Shown piece by piece: positions 47,201 to 58,680 of a stretch of DNA of 64,000 nucleotides; position 1 is the first letter of the stretch; each line of letters begins with the position of its first letter. Origin of the DNA: Euptelea pleiosperma. Taxonomy: Eukaryota; Streptophyta; Magnoliopsida; Ranunculales; Eupteleaceae. The notes under the pieces were generated by a model, which saw nothing but the letters and a program-made list of their open reading frames with translations, did not search any database and was not told the DNA's origin. Position numbers and translations under genes: made by a program. The stretch spans positions 34,728,502 to 34,792,501 of the forward strand of contig CM068547.1 in the NCBI GenBank assembly GCA_035048495.1, in the 5' to 3' direction.

Positions 47201-50200
47201 TAATCTCATCCAGAAGGTCCAATACATACTTTTGTTGAGAGATGAAGATGCCCTTCTGAGACCGAGCAACTTAAATTCCCAAGAAGTATTTCAGTGGCCC
47301 CAAATCCTTTGTCTCAAACTCCGAGGACAAGGTCTTCAGCTGCTTTATCTCCTTAGGATCATTCCTAGTGATGACAATGTCATCAACATAGACGATCAGT
47401 GCCGTGGTACTAGTCTGCTGGTGCTTCACAGACAACGTGTGATCGGCCTAACTCTGCTTGTAGCCCACTAGTCTGATCGCACTGTTAAACCCCTCGAACC
47501 ATGCCCTTGGAGACTGCTTTAGCCCATACAGGGCTTTCCTTAACTTGCACACCTTGTCGTCACTTCCAGTAAGTGTTAACCCAGGTGGTAGTTTCATGTA
47601 CACCTCTTCTGTCAAATCTCCATGCAGAAAGGCATTCTTCACATCTAGTTGATGCAATGGCCAGGACAGGTTGGCAGCTAAGGATAGAAGAACTCTGACT
47701 GAGTTCATCTTGGCCATAGGTGCAAAAGTCTCCTGATAGTCTATCCCATATGTCTGAGTGAATCCCTTGGCTACGAGTCGTGCCTTGTATCGTTCGACTG
47801 ACCCGTCAGCTTTATGTTTCATCGTAAAGACCCATTTGCACCCCACTGGTTTCTTTCCTCTGTGTAGTTGAACAAGTTTCCATGCTTTGTTCTTTTCAAG
47901 AGCCTGCATTTCATCCATCATAGCTTCTTTCCAGGTGACTAAGTGTGTCTGCAACACTGGAAGGCAAAGAAACAGAGGAGGCAATACTGATAAAATTCTA
48001 ATATGACGGAGACAGAGACTGACACGAGACAAAATGTGAGATAAGGTGTTCCGTATAAGTACGTACACCCTTCCGAAGTGCAATAGGGAGGTCAATATCA
48101 GTGCTTATATGATCATCAGAAGTAGGAGATGCATGTGGCTCAAGAACAGAAATAGGAACTGAGGCAGGGACATAAGCAATACCTGGAACTGGATCCGAGG
48201 GGAGACTTGCAGATGTAGGCGCAGGGATAGTGGCTTGTCATTTCTTCTTGGTTATGATATATACACGCACATCAGCTGCAGTAGTGGAAGTGTCCTTGTC
48301 ACTAGACCCTAGTTGTTAAGTTCGGATACGACAAAAGTTCGAGGTGTGAAAAGTTCGAGTATTATTCGGTTATGATACAAAAATTTGGGGTTAAAAATTC
48401 GGCCAAAAATTTGATGATCGGCAATAGTTCGCAACTGCATTTATTCGTGTTTAATTCGATTATGATCTAAAAATCCGGTGTTAAAAATTCGTCACATATA
48501 TAAGTAAATATATAGGTGTGTAAGATAATTGTATATGCAAAAAGATAAGTAGAGATATACACACATACATGCAGAGATATGTATACACACATACATGCCC
48601 CACTAGAACAAAATTTTCTAGGCATTTCCAATTCTATACCTTATGTTGGTCCCAAACTTATAACGATATGCTTTTTAGCTTTTCCATAATGGCTGAAACC
48701 TCCATTTTTTGAACTTCAAGAGGAAAAATCTGAACATGGTTGGCAGTAGGGATTGATGTTGTGAAAGACTGAGGATGTATCCAAGATGAACCTGGGCTAG
48801 GCTGCCGGAAAAAGGGAGTCAATGGCCAACTACTCAATAAAGTCCTTGTGTGGGATTGAACCTATATTCCTCCCACAAGGGAAGGGTATATGATAACCAA
48901 CCGAGCTAAGTGGTTAGTTCAATCAACCACCTTGACCTAGCTGGGCTGCTGGAGTCACTTGGCTCAGCTCTCAACTTGGAATGGGCCACCAGCCCTTGGT
49001 GAATATATGCACCAAAAAATCAGCTTGATTAATGATTTTTAGCCGTTGGATATAATACCCAAAAACCATGCTTGAAATCTGACGGCTAGAATCACTCTTA
49101 AAAAGAGTTACAATCTAATGCTAGAGAACCAATTAGGGTAACTCTTGGTCTGTCCATGAAGGGTTGGAGTCGGTGGAAGGATACCATCTACCGTTGAGAT
49201 AGATGATGTTGCAAAGGAGAGAGAAAGGATATCATCTCACCCTGTTGAGATAGAGGATGGTGTTGCAGCGTAGAGAAAAGATACCATCTAACCCCGTTGA
49301 GACAGAGGATGGCGCAGAGCTAACCCTCAGATGGAGACGAAGGGGGGGAGTGACTGTTGTGGGGACTGTGGTGCGGGTAGGGTGGAGACGAAGAAAACAA
49401 ATTGATCTGGGTTTTAGGGCTTTTTTTTTTCTCCTGTTATTTTTTTTTCTTCAACCGAACAAAAGGGCTGACTTATTCGGCTACACGTATAAACGCGTTT
49501 TAATCGATGGATCTAAATGATTCGCGAATAGTTCCGAATCTTTGAAAGATTAGCCCGTTTGATTCGGCTATACTTATAAAATCATTTGTTCGCGAATTAT
49601 TCGCGAATAATTCGCGAACTTGGCAACTAGGCACTAGATTGAGGTCCGGGCATAGGAATAGAGATAGGCAGAGGACTGGGGACACTCTCTTCTGCAACAT
49701 TATGTTCACCCTGAAGAGAGGTCTGCTCACCAAAAAAGGGGATGGACTCAGCGAATGTGACATCCATAGAGATGAAGCGACGACGGGTAGCAGGACGATA
49801 ACATTTGTACCCTTTTTTATTAGAGGAGTACCCCAAGAAGATGCAGTTCAAGGCCCGCGGATCTAACTTGTCCTTCGAAGAACGATGAATATAGACATAA
49901 CAAACATACCCAAAGACGTTTGGAGGAACAACGAAAGCCAGGTGGTTAGGAACCAGGAGAGATAGGGGAGTCTGAAATCCGAGAACCCGAGAGGGCATAC
50001 GATTGATGAGGTAAGCAACAAGACAAACTCAGACCAATAGTGTTTAGGAACCTGCATGCCTAACCGGAGAGCACGCTTAACTTAAAAAAGGTGACGATTT
50101 TTTCTCTCAGCAGTCCCATTCTGTTCAGGTGTTGAAGGGCATGAGGTCTGATGAACCATGCCATGAGATGCAAAGTAGGATTTCAGACCCCCATCGAGGT

Positions 50201-53200
50201 ATTCCCCCCCATTGTCAGAGTGAAGAATCTTAAGAGTGGTATGGAACTGTGTGGTAACCATCTTATGAAACTCTTAGAAAATGGAGAATACAACATCTTT
50301 GGTTCGCATAAGGTATACCCAGGTACAACCACTAAAGTCATCTACAAAGGTAACAAAGTACCGATATCCAAACAAAGAAGTCACGGGTGTGGGGCTCCAC
50401 ACATTAGAATGTACAATAGAAAAAATAGTACTTTTATTCTCCCTAATGGGAAAAACATAACGACAATGTTTGGCTAGTTCACATGTTTCACAATGAAAGG
50501 GAACTGCAAAAACAGAAGAAAAAGCAAGAAAGACACGCTTTAAGACTGACACGGGTACATGACCTAGCCAGTTATGCCATTGCATTAATTGGTCTTTATT
50601 GACTCTACTACTACTACTGATGCTAGACTGGTGTGCAGATACAGAAACTGAAGAATCTAGGATGTATAAGCCACCGTCTTCACGTCCACTGCCAATCGTC
50701 CGCCTCGACTCCAGATCCTGAAACACACAGTGAGAAGGAAAAAACGTTACACTACAGTTAAGACTTTTGATAAGACTATTGACAGATAGTAAATTAGCTG
50801 TGAATTGCGGAACATGCAAAACAGAAGACAAAGAGAGAGTTGGTGTGGCATGAACATCCCCTTTTCCAGAGATAGAGGAATATGTACCATCAGCTATCTG
50901 AACTTTGTCACGACCAGAGCAAATACCATACCTAGAGAAAACGAAGGACATACCAGTCATGTGATCAGATGCCCCTGAATCAATGATCCAAGAAGGGCTA
51001 AAAGGTATAGTAGAGGTGGAAAAATCAGTCCTAGTACCTGTGTGAGCAAATGCAGACGTGGAAGTGGAGGCCTAGCCATTGAGTTGTACCATCATGCGGC
51101 GAAGTCGCTCAAGATCTGCATGAGAGAACGAGTCTGTGCCCCCAGAGGAGGTAGTCACTGGTGGTGCGGTGTCCTGTGTGACTGTGTGCTGAGTGAGGTC
51201 CCTGTTTCGCTGATTGACACTGACGAGAAGTCGGGGCCTGTCCTGGGACGTCCATGGAGCTTCCAGCAAGTGGCCTGGATATGGCCCATGCGACCGCAGT
51301 GATCACACTTGGGTTTGGGTCGGTCCCCAAACTCCTTCGGACTGGATGTCTGGCCCTTCTGATTGGTAGTAGCCAGGGCAGAGCGGTCCTGAGTATCACT
51401 CCCATTGTGGAATTGCATGGCAGAGCTGTGGCTGTCCTCCCCCTGAATGTAACCATGGACGTGTGCTAGAGAGGTAGGAGTAGGATCCCTGCGAGCTCCC
51501 TCAAAGCTCGGATGAAGGCTGGAGAGAAACTGGAAGATCCGGGAACGTTCAACCATCGCCTTGAAGGACTTGGACGTCATCTGCGCACTTGGGGGAGTAA
51601 CTTGGTAGATCGATCTCCTCCCATTTGCTTCGAAGGGAGATATAATATGTACCATGCTTCATCTCCCCCTGACGAAGACAAGATATCTCTTGTTCTAGTT
51701 CATAGAGCTTGGTGAAATTGCCCACCTGGGAGTATATCTGAGATACGGCATCCCAAACATCTTTGGCCGTTGCCTCTGGGTTTGCATCGAGTGAAGAAGC
51801 CACGACATGACAGTCAGGTTCTCCATAACCCAAATCCGGTGAGATTTGTCCTTCGGATCTGGTTCTTTAGTAGCACATGTTAGATACTCACTGTAGCCAA
51901 GGCCCCCAATGTACATGAGTGCGGAAGTCTTCCATTCTAGGAAGTTGGTGCCATCGAGCTTCACAGTGCTGATGCAGAGCTGAGGGTTGTGATCTCCACG
52001 AGAACCATGAGTCACAGGACAATCCTCAGAGGAAGAGCTAGAAATCACAGATGGGGCATCGGGGGAACTCATCAGTCGAAGAACTCAGCAGAGACTGTCT
52101 TGGAGGGGGAACAGGAGTATCCATACTGGCTGTATGAGCACTAGAAGACCCTTGCTGGCTAGGGCGACCATGTAACTTCCAACATTTGGCACGCACATGC
52201 CCTAACTTTCCATAGAAATCGCACTTGGGCCGCTCTTTAGTCAAGGACTTCCCAAAAGAAGGTCCAGTAGGAGTATAGGAAGATGCTGAGACAGGAGTCT
52301 AATAATATGGACCTCTTTGAGGCTGCTGAGACTGGTATGCAGGTGAAGCAACTAGTGCTGATCGCTCTGGGAGGTGCTCACTCGGAAGGGAGATCCGCCT
52401 ACTTTCCTTACTCTGAAGATAGGCATACACCTCTCTGAGAGGGGGAAGATCTATCCTGCTACTCAAGATCTGAACACGAGCAAGCTCATAAGATGGATTG
52501 AGTCCAATAAGGAAATCAAAAATCCGACCCTTCTCCATGTACCGCTGTAAGAAGCAATCTCTCCTGGATGAAGAGGCTGATAAGAATAGTAATGATCGAG
52601 CTCCTGCCACATAGTGCGAAGAGCGGTATAGTACCGAGAAAGGGACTTCTCCCCATGTCTAAAGTGGGAGATACTCTGCCTCAACTGAAGTGCCCTTCCA
52701 GCATTCTGCTGGTCTTAGTAGGTCTTCTGTGTAATTTCCCAAACCTCTCGAGCTGTGCGCATGAATAAGAAACTCTTGCTGATGTCCGGTTCCATAGAGT
52801 TGAGGAGCTATGACATGATAGTAAGATCATCTGTCTCCCACTGTCGATACAAGGGGTCAGTCCTGGGAGGCTCAATTGTTTCCCCTGTAGTGTGACCTAG
52901 CTTCCCACGGCCTCTAATGAATAATCGTGCATCCTGGCCCACCATAGATAGTTCTTACCGTTCAACTTCACTGGGGTGATTTGTAAATTGGGGTTCTCAT
53001 AAGCCAAGTGATGCACCATAGGGCCTTCAACGCTAGTGGAGGAACCCCCATGCTCACTTCTGACTCTGATGGAGAAGCCAAGGAAGGTGGAGTAACCAAG
53101 GAAGGTGGAGTAACCGAGGAAGGTGGAGGATTTGCCATGATGAATCAAACTGAGGGCTAGAAGGGGCTAAAAAACCACATCGAAGGCCAGAAATCACCTG

Positions 53201-56200
53201 AATAAGTCCCGATAAGCATGTAGGACTCAAGGATCCTTCTAAGTAATCAAAGGAGGCTAAACAAAGCCAAGGAACATGGATTTAAGAGAAAAAACAAGTC
53301 TCAATGATCGTCGGTGAGGATAAAACACCCATACGGAGCTAAAAAAAGGACAATAAAGGGCCGAATAAAGGAGAGGAGCAGCATAAAGATGTAGGAAAGC
53401 ATCCAAGGGCCACAAAATAATTTTGGTAAGGTTTGGGGTCGATTTGAGCAGGTTTAGGTCTCAACCGAACATTCCATAAGGGCCTATGACGTCACCGGCA
53501 GTACTAGGAGGTGGGAAAACCTCTCACAAAAACTTCATTCCTTAATGAAATGCAAAGAGGAGCATATCCTCATATAGGTTAGATATATGAGGATTAAAAC
53601 GAAGTGATAGAACCCCCAAACAAGGATGTTATGAACCCTAAAACAGGGCTAGACTAGAAACTCGATTTTTTTCAATTTTTGTGAAGAATGAACAAAAGAC
53701 ACTCTAGATGTTCCCAAAAAATCAAACAAAAAATACCAAAAAACTCTAAAAATCAAGATCTATCTGGATCTAGAGTTTGGGATCAAGAGGAGTACCCTGT
53801 CTGTATGGCTGATGACATCATCAACACTGTACGGATGATGTCAGCACCTGCCGATAGCTTCCTGGTTCGAATCCCTTGAGAAATTCTTCAATGGAGCTCT
53901 GATACCAAGTTGAATTGAAGAATTAGGGTTAGGATTAGGTTTAGAGAAGAGAGAAGAGAGAAGAGTAGGATGTCATGTGCTTAGGTCACAATGAATCCAT
54001 AAATCTTATTTATGTAGAGGAATTATAGAAAAGACAAATATACCCCTCAAGGGGGGTATTTACAGAACTACCCCCGGTACAAATAAAATACGTATTTCTA
54101 CGTATATGATAACAGTTTCTTTGGAACCCTATGAGCCATACAATTAGAAGTTAGCCTATAAGAGGTTGACTAATGTTGTTGCATCTCACTAGGAGACAAA
54201 ACAGATGTTATTCTAGACAATAAACGTTCTCAAACATGTTCAAAATCATGTAGAAATGTGCTTCGTGCTACTCAAAAGCAACAATGAGTGAAGAATTCAC
54301 TTAGCTTGTCTAAATATAATCTTTGAATTCCTCGTATTTGAGTTGGTTAATGTTCTAAAATGCGTTGGAGACTTACATCTAATCATGATTTAAGGTTCTG
54401 GCTTCGGTCTCAAGATCGTCCAGCTTTGAGACCGAGACATCTCAGACGATCTAGACGAGACAACAGACTAGTTTGAGAAATTGGGAGATGCCGCAAGACA
54501 CACTGAACATTAAATTGAAATCCAAAAAAAAAATCATTAAAAATAAGGAAAAATTTAAGCCACATAAGTGTACAGGGATTTAAAAAAAAGAGAGACAAAT
54601 TTATACATGCAATATAACCAATGAAGGTTCACTTGCTAACGCATTGTCCGCCTCTACCACTTTGCTTATTGTTATTTGTTAATGTAAACTTTATTATTTC
54701 ACCCAATATTGATTAACACAGTTACTCAAACTAACGCCTGTGGCCCAATTAGTAAGGCATGACGACGTCTAATATGAAGATTGTGGGTTTGAGTTTGATA
54801 TGAATGAGGTGAGGCTGATACGGGCAATACGAATGTGACAATGCCAAGATGGGCGATACGAATCAGGCGAATAGTGATCCACTACGAAAAGCGAATCACA
54901 TATGAATCATGTCTCAGTCCCTGCCAATACGGAGACATATCTGACATATCTCGGAGTAAAAAGAGACTTGAAACCATGAGCCTTTGAGCAAGGCTTCCCA
55001 AAATGCCCCGAGGCTTAGTAAAAAGGCAAATGTTTGTGAGGCATACACCTCATTCATTAAGGCTGTAAAAAAGGCATACGCCTCGCATGCATATGTTGGT
55101 GGAGGTCATCTCAGGTTGTCATACCTTAATAGTTTAAATTTGTTTCCTTCTTTTTTTTTTCTTTTTCTTTCCCCCCCGAACCATTAATAATAAGCTATTC
55201 TATATGAGATAGATCAATGTTTTTATTAATAATTTTTTTCTAAATTTATCTTATTTTTGTATTCATTTAGAAAGGAGTGCTTGTGAGGGTTTTGCCCCCT
55301 CGAGGCTTACACTCATGCTTTAGGCCATTGAAGTTCATCACCCCACCTCTCCACATGCAAAGCATTGATGTTAGTTGTTGGATGCACCTTGCTAACTTGC
55401 CGGTGTTTCATAAGAAACAAATAGTAAACTATCTTTGACACTTCTGGTGGAAGGTCTTACTTTTAATATTTTCCATTGTAATTGTGCATATAATGGTAGT
55501 TTTACTTAAGCTGATACATTTTTGATTAATTTATGCCAGTAGATCAAATTCTTGTTCTGCAAGAGTTATTTAATGCTTCTCTCATCTTTATTCATGTTCT
55601 CACATGCTTCTTTACTTGTTGCATGACTGGACCTCCCTGAGTCACGTAGAGGGCTTTGAAAGTGTTATGATGAATCTCAAAAAGAAATTTAGACCAGGAG
55701 ATACTTTTTAGAGGATAACTGCTATACCCATTGTTAAATTTTTCTTGGTTGATATTCTTATTAATGCTTTAAATTCATACTATGCCACTCAGTTAACATG
55801 GAACGAGGAGGTCTACTTTTATGAGGGTTAGAAATATTTGATCATTCCGAATTCTACTTAGGGTGGTTCATTTCAGGTGTAAATGTTGTATATTAATTCA
55901 TGTGATGTTGTCCAAAAATTTCAGGCTCCACTTTTGACGAAGTATCCTGCCAGTCTATCAGTGACAGCATATTCATACTTTTTCGGTGCTCTTTGTATGG
56001 TAATAACGGGTTTGTTTTCAACCAACGATTATACCAGCTGGAGCTTGACACAGTCTGATCTAATCGCAGTCTTATATGCTGTAAGTTTCTACTTAATGTT
56101 TTACTTCCCATGTATCATGGTTCACAAGCTCAGCCAAGTGAAGTTGGACTTGCCAGGTTGGGTTAAAATTTTCTAGGCTATGAGTATGACCCTAATGGAA

Positions 56201-57974
56201 TTGGAGATGGTTGTGATCTTCCTTAAGACTCTTTCAGTCCAACTATGCTTGATGTATGCAATATTATTATTTTTTATTTCTTACCTTTACAAACACTAAT
56301 GCAGTCTCCATGTTCATGGTTTTCATAAGCAGCAGCCTAGGTGCCTTGGCTGTGACTGAGGTGGTGTGGGGATGTCTGTACCTCATCTGGACTGGCCTAC
56401 GTGTCGGGGATTGTGGACTTCTGTGCAAGCTCCCTCAATAGGTCCTGGGCTGCTGCTCCAGTTGGCTAGGCATTTAATCATTTGATTTGCTGTCAAATTT
56501 GCAAGTAGAGGCACAAGTGGTTTATTTCCCTTGTGAAAGGGGAGATGATTTGTTCTAAAAACTGAAAAGCTACTTATAAAAATAAAATAAAATAACTATA
56601 AAGCTATACTGCATTGATATGAGTGCAGGTGTGAAAGTCCAACAAAGGTGCGGAGTGTCCGATTCGATGGACCTTGAAAAATAAAATTCGTGTGAGTCTG
56701 AAACGCGTCCAACACGGGTACTTTGCCCATTTAGAAGAATCCATCCAACATAGCTGAAAAGACCTTTAAATTGGTTTGTTTATTTTTATTTGTTTTCCCA
56801 ACATATTATTTTATAAAAATAATATTTCCTTCTTATTACGAAAAGAAAAGAAATATCCAAAAAACCTTAATGTGTGGTTCAATTTATTTCTTTAATATTT
56901 TCTGACAAACATGGTTAGAAAATCCTATGGATCTAACTGAAGGTTAAAGAAGTAAGAAATAATTATATTTTTATTCACTAAAGTATACATAAAGGAAATA
57001 AGAAAACCATGCAATTCGTCAGTAAATGTTGCTTTTAAATCCAGCGTTGGGTGGATGCTGATGCAACAATCTAGAAAAACTGGAATATGTTTCTGGTGAG
57101 TAGTTATACACACAATTATGTCAATTTCAATATGCTATAAAACAAGAAATCAGCTCCTTTAAGAAGTCTCCAGCCAGTGAATAATTATTGGAAATTTTTA
57201 TATGAGCATTAGAAGGTCATTGTATGTGAGCATCTGTGTGACCCTCACATACATTATTCAGAATTAACATTTGCGGTTTTCTTTTAACTGAGCATCTGAA
57301 GCATCTCGTTCAGTGATTTTGTTTTCCCAGGGAATTGTCACATCTGCTATTAACTATGGACTCTTGGCATGGTCCAATATGATCTTGGGGCCCGCATTGG
57401 TGGCGCTGTATAATCCCCTGCAACCTGCTGCATCAGCCTTTCTGTCAAAAATATTTCTTGGAAGCCCTATTTATCTGGGAAGGTTATACTCAGACCCTAT
57501 CACATTCATATTCTGATCAGGACATCCTCATGCAATTCATATGTTTTCCTTGTTTATTGACCATCAAGTGATCAGTAATTTAGCAGAGCTACCATGTTTT
57601 GCTTCATTAGGCAACAAATCTTGGCTGTTAATATCCAAGGGAAACAGAACTCTTAGGTTCTACAGCACAATTTGATTGCAGTGTCATGATAGTTAAAAAG
57701 AATAACAAAACTTCAATTTGTGAGAGAACCCAAGCTGACTGTGTCATTTCCATGTGCAAACAGCATCATAGGGGGTTCTTTAATCATTGCTGGTCTTTAC
57801 ATGGTCACCTGGGCATCCTACAGAGATAGACGAGCGGCTGTTGGGATCATCACTAACGTAAGTCAGGCTTCTGAACCGCTTCTCCATAAGGACCCACCAC
57901 TCAACAAGACTTCGTACCAGAAAGGACACATTTTCTCCGGGACCTCCACCACATTACCCAAGTCCTTGGATTGA
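41286..57974 (+). CDS. WAT1-related EamA/DMT-family membrane transporter, 7 exons
   Basis: This is a plant drug/metabolite transporter of the WAT1 (walls are thin 1) group; the family has about ten membrane helices and two EamA domains. WAT1 itself acts at the vacuole in auxin export, but this subgroup's substrate is unknown. Exons: 41286-41494, 41946-42008, 42131-42247, 42383-42668, 55925-56080, 57331-57482 and 57764-57974. All are GT-AG and phase-consistent, giving 397 aa, typical for the family. Key stretches: [19 protein letters not shown] (first helix), [20 protein letters not shown] and [15 protein letters not shown] (helices 3-4), [18 protein letters not shown], and [17 protein letters not shown] in the second EamA domain. 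It reads closest to Arabidopsis At4g19185/At5g45370 from memory. The start follows an AGCAGAAGC-type simple stretch and is the first in-frame ATG. Intron 4 is 13.3 kb and filled with retroelements; the coding frame is intact. Confidence 0.9.
43700..44780 (-). pseudogene. 3' end of an L1-type LINE
   Basis: The minus strand reads the C-terminal zinc-binding segment seen after plant LINE reverse transcriptases: [19 protein letters not shown], then [40 protein letters not shown] and further down [18 protein letters not shown]. Frameshifts break it. The 3' end on the minus strand is a short A tail (...ATCAAAAAAAAC, about 43700-43712). The copia LTR joins it at 44786. Confidence 0.75.
44877..46197. 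mobile_element. Non-autonomous hAT element, copy 1, in the copia 3' LTR
   Basis: The element 44885-46189 (1,305 bp) starts CTTAGTTGTTAAGTTCG and ends CGCGAACTTGGCAACTAGG. The end is the inverted repeat of the start (AGTTGTTAAGTTCG against AGTTGCCAAGTTCG). It is flanked by GGTTAGAG on both sides (44877-44884 and 46190-46197), a perfect 8-bp hAT duplication. No transposase is seen. It contains a shared-core segment at about 45545-45735, a pair of similar CCATCTACCGTTGAG/CCATCTAACCCTGTTGAG blocks, and many TTCGCGAA and TTCGA words near its ends. Confidence 0.88.
46437..49998 (-). pseudogene. Copia pol remnant: integrase C-term, reverse transcriptase and RNase H
   Basis: Reverse transcriptase 48095-47448 is one open frame with [42 protein letters not shown] and [15 protein letters not shown]. 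It continues after a shift with the [10 protein letters not shown] catalytic block near 47390-47370, [12 protein letters not shown] and [17 protein letters not shown]. RNase H (46760-46437) has [20 protein letters not shown] and VADILTKGV. The integrase C-terminal region (49998-49640) has [20 protein letters not shown]. The hAT copy 48308-49631 sits between integrase and reverse transcriptase and breaks the polyprotein. Frameshifts and stops show it is dead. Confidence 0.82.
48300..49639. mobile_element. Non-autonomous hAT element, copy 2, inside copia pol
   Basis: The element 48308-49631 (1,324 bp) is in the same orientation as copy 1 and almost identical to it over the whole length, apart from small indels and scattered changes. 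The ends are CCTAGTTGTTAAGTTCG and GAACTTGGCAACTAGG. The flanks CACTAGAC (48300-48307) and CACTAGAT (49632-49639) are an 8-bp target duplication with one change. It separates the copia integrase and reverse transcriptase regions. Confidence 0.88.
50274..50960 (-). pseudogene. Copia GAG-pre-integrase and integrase core
   Basis: A 228-residue open frame reads the protease-to-integrase part: [20 protein letters not shown], then the GAG-pre-integrase zinc motif (HNWLGHV...CETCELAK), then the start of the DDE core. In the usual H-S-D-V-W-G-P block the Asp reads Asn (HSNVWSPTP), so the first catalytic acid is lost; [14 protein letters not shown] follows. The rest of the core (the QSDNG(G)EY region, about 50240-50190) lies in another frame. 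Confidence 0.8.
51072..52072 (-). pseudogene. Second gag module of the chimeric copia (lineage A)
   Basis: It opens at an ATG at 52072 ([12 protein letters not shown]), followed by the gag N-terminal block [20 protein letters not shown]. After a frameshift come [30 protein letters not shown] and [20 protein letters not shown]. It then has an intact CCHC knuckle ([14 protein letters not shown], 51350-51300 region) and [13 protein letters not shown]. It belongs with the integrase and reverse transcriptase downstream. Frameshifts break it near 51830 and 51640. Confidence 0.75.
52080..53148 (-). pseudogene. First gag module of the chimeric copia (lineage B)
   Basis: It begins near 53148 with an 18-bp in-frame triplet repeat (three STFLGY/F units, 53076-53130). 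The gag block [20 protein letters not shown] follows, then, after shifts, [40 protein letters not shown] and a knuckle whose second Cys is Tyr ([14 protein letters not shown]). It runs to [10 protein letters not shown], where it meets the start of the second gag in another frame. It is related to, but clearly different from, lineage A. No lineage-B integrase or polymerase is present. Confidence 0.72.
53149..53910 (-). other. Copia leader with primer-binding site
   Basis: Non-coding leader between the first gag and the 5' LTR, on the minus strand. The primer site TGGTATCAGAGC at 53907-53896 is complementary to the 3' end of initiator-Met tRNA, the standard copia primer, and lies four bases from the LTR end. 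This shows the 204-bp LTR and the first gag belong together. Confidence 0.75.
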
Positions 57975-58195
57975 GGAACATATGATGGACTGTGATATAT
58001 TTGATACTAGTACACTTTATTGAGATAAAATAACATCATCTATACTATCATGGCTTTCCTATTCAAGGTATGTGATTCTTGCATTTCAATTTTCAACAGA
58101 TAAAGCTTGTTATATAGCCACAAGTATTTTTTTTAGTTTTATCGCAAGCCATTGTATTTTCTTCCATTTCAATTTGCTTCCTCTAGTTGCCAAAC
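57975..58195 (+). other. 3' flank of the WAT1-like gene
   Basis: Directly follows the stop at 57974. AT-rich, with TTGAGATAAAATAAC near 58020 as a possible poly-A signal. Nothing else was recognised. Confidence 0.4.
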
Positions 58196-58196
58196 T

Positions 58197-58680
58197 TTAT
58201 CCATATTCCATCCTTTGAGAAACTATAAATTGATGGCTTTGGTGATGTTGCTTCCTTAACCAAAGCAGAGGTTGGCTGGTTTGTCTTAGAGGCCGATCAC
58301 AATCAATTAGAAGTAACTGTTGTAGCTTACACTTGTGACTATGGCTGAAGAATTCATCGTTGTTGAAACAAAGACCTGTAGGAGAGAGATGCTGAATTGG
58401 GGGAAGCATATCCAGATCCAAGAGGGTTGTCAGGTGTTGTATTAGTCATAGGTAAGGGAACTTGATGCACTGAGTACTTGTCATCCTGCAGAACAAGCAG
58501 AATTCTTCTTGATATTTTGCAAGCTCAAAGGCCTGCGGAAATGTAGAAGGTCGCATGATCTCGACACCCACTCTAATCTCAAATTGTGTCTGATAGTAAC
58601 GAACAGAACCAACTCGTCGTAATTTGGAGAGAGCTCCACCTAGATCCACGTGCTCAAACGTGCCAGATTGTGCACACAGA
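58197..58680 (-). pseudogene. Ty3/gypsy-type gag remnant
   Basis: The minus strand reads LGGALSKLRRVGSVRYYQTQFE at 58646-58580, then PSTFPQAFELAKYQEE, the ends of the plant gypsy gag domain with its middle deleted. Further down (58390-58290) it reads LSPTGLCFNNDEFFSHSHKC, a worn CCHC knuckle region. Stops and shifts separate the blocks. No protease or polymerase was seen. Confidence 0.62.

Larger units (their letters stand above)
44786..54114 (-). mobile_element. Chimeric Ty1/copia retrotransposon with two gag modules and unlike LTRs
   Basis: On the minus strand: 5' LTR 54114-53911 (204 bp, TGTTATC...AATTCA), primer site TGGTATCAGAGC at 53907-53896, a leader to 53149, a first gag (53148-52080), a second gag (52072-51072), integrase (50960-49640), reverse transcriptase (48095-47270), RNase H (46760-46440), polypurine TTGAGGAGGAG, and a 3' LTR from 46429 to 44786 (TGTTGGAG...TTACAACA). 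The 3' LTR is about 331 bp once its hAT insertion and duplicated 8 bp are removed. The two LTRs do not resemble each other, and the 5-bp flanks AATCC and GTTTC do not match. So this is a join of two elements, not one intact insertion. It is inactive: frameshifts, stops and a hAT copy in pol. Confidence 0.78.
42669..55924 (+). other. 13.3-kb fourth intron of the WAT1-like gene
   Basis: It opens with GTATTGG after ...GCCATACAG and closes with AATTTCAG before GCTCCACTT. Inside are a LINE remnant (43700-44780), a chimeric copia element (44786-54114) and two hAT copies, all with the retroelement coding strand opposite to the host gene. The parts 42669-43690 and 54115-55924 are plain AT-rich intron; 54980-55330 has a GAGGC/GCCTC-rich worn repeat. 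The transcript must splice over all of this. Confidence 0.85.

Noticed and set aside
44781..54119. Reading 44786-54114 as one normal copia insertion
   Set aside because: The two LTRs do not align, the flanking 5-mers differ, and there are two different gags.
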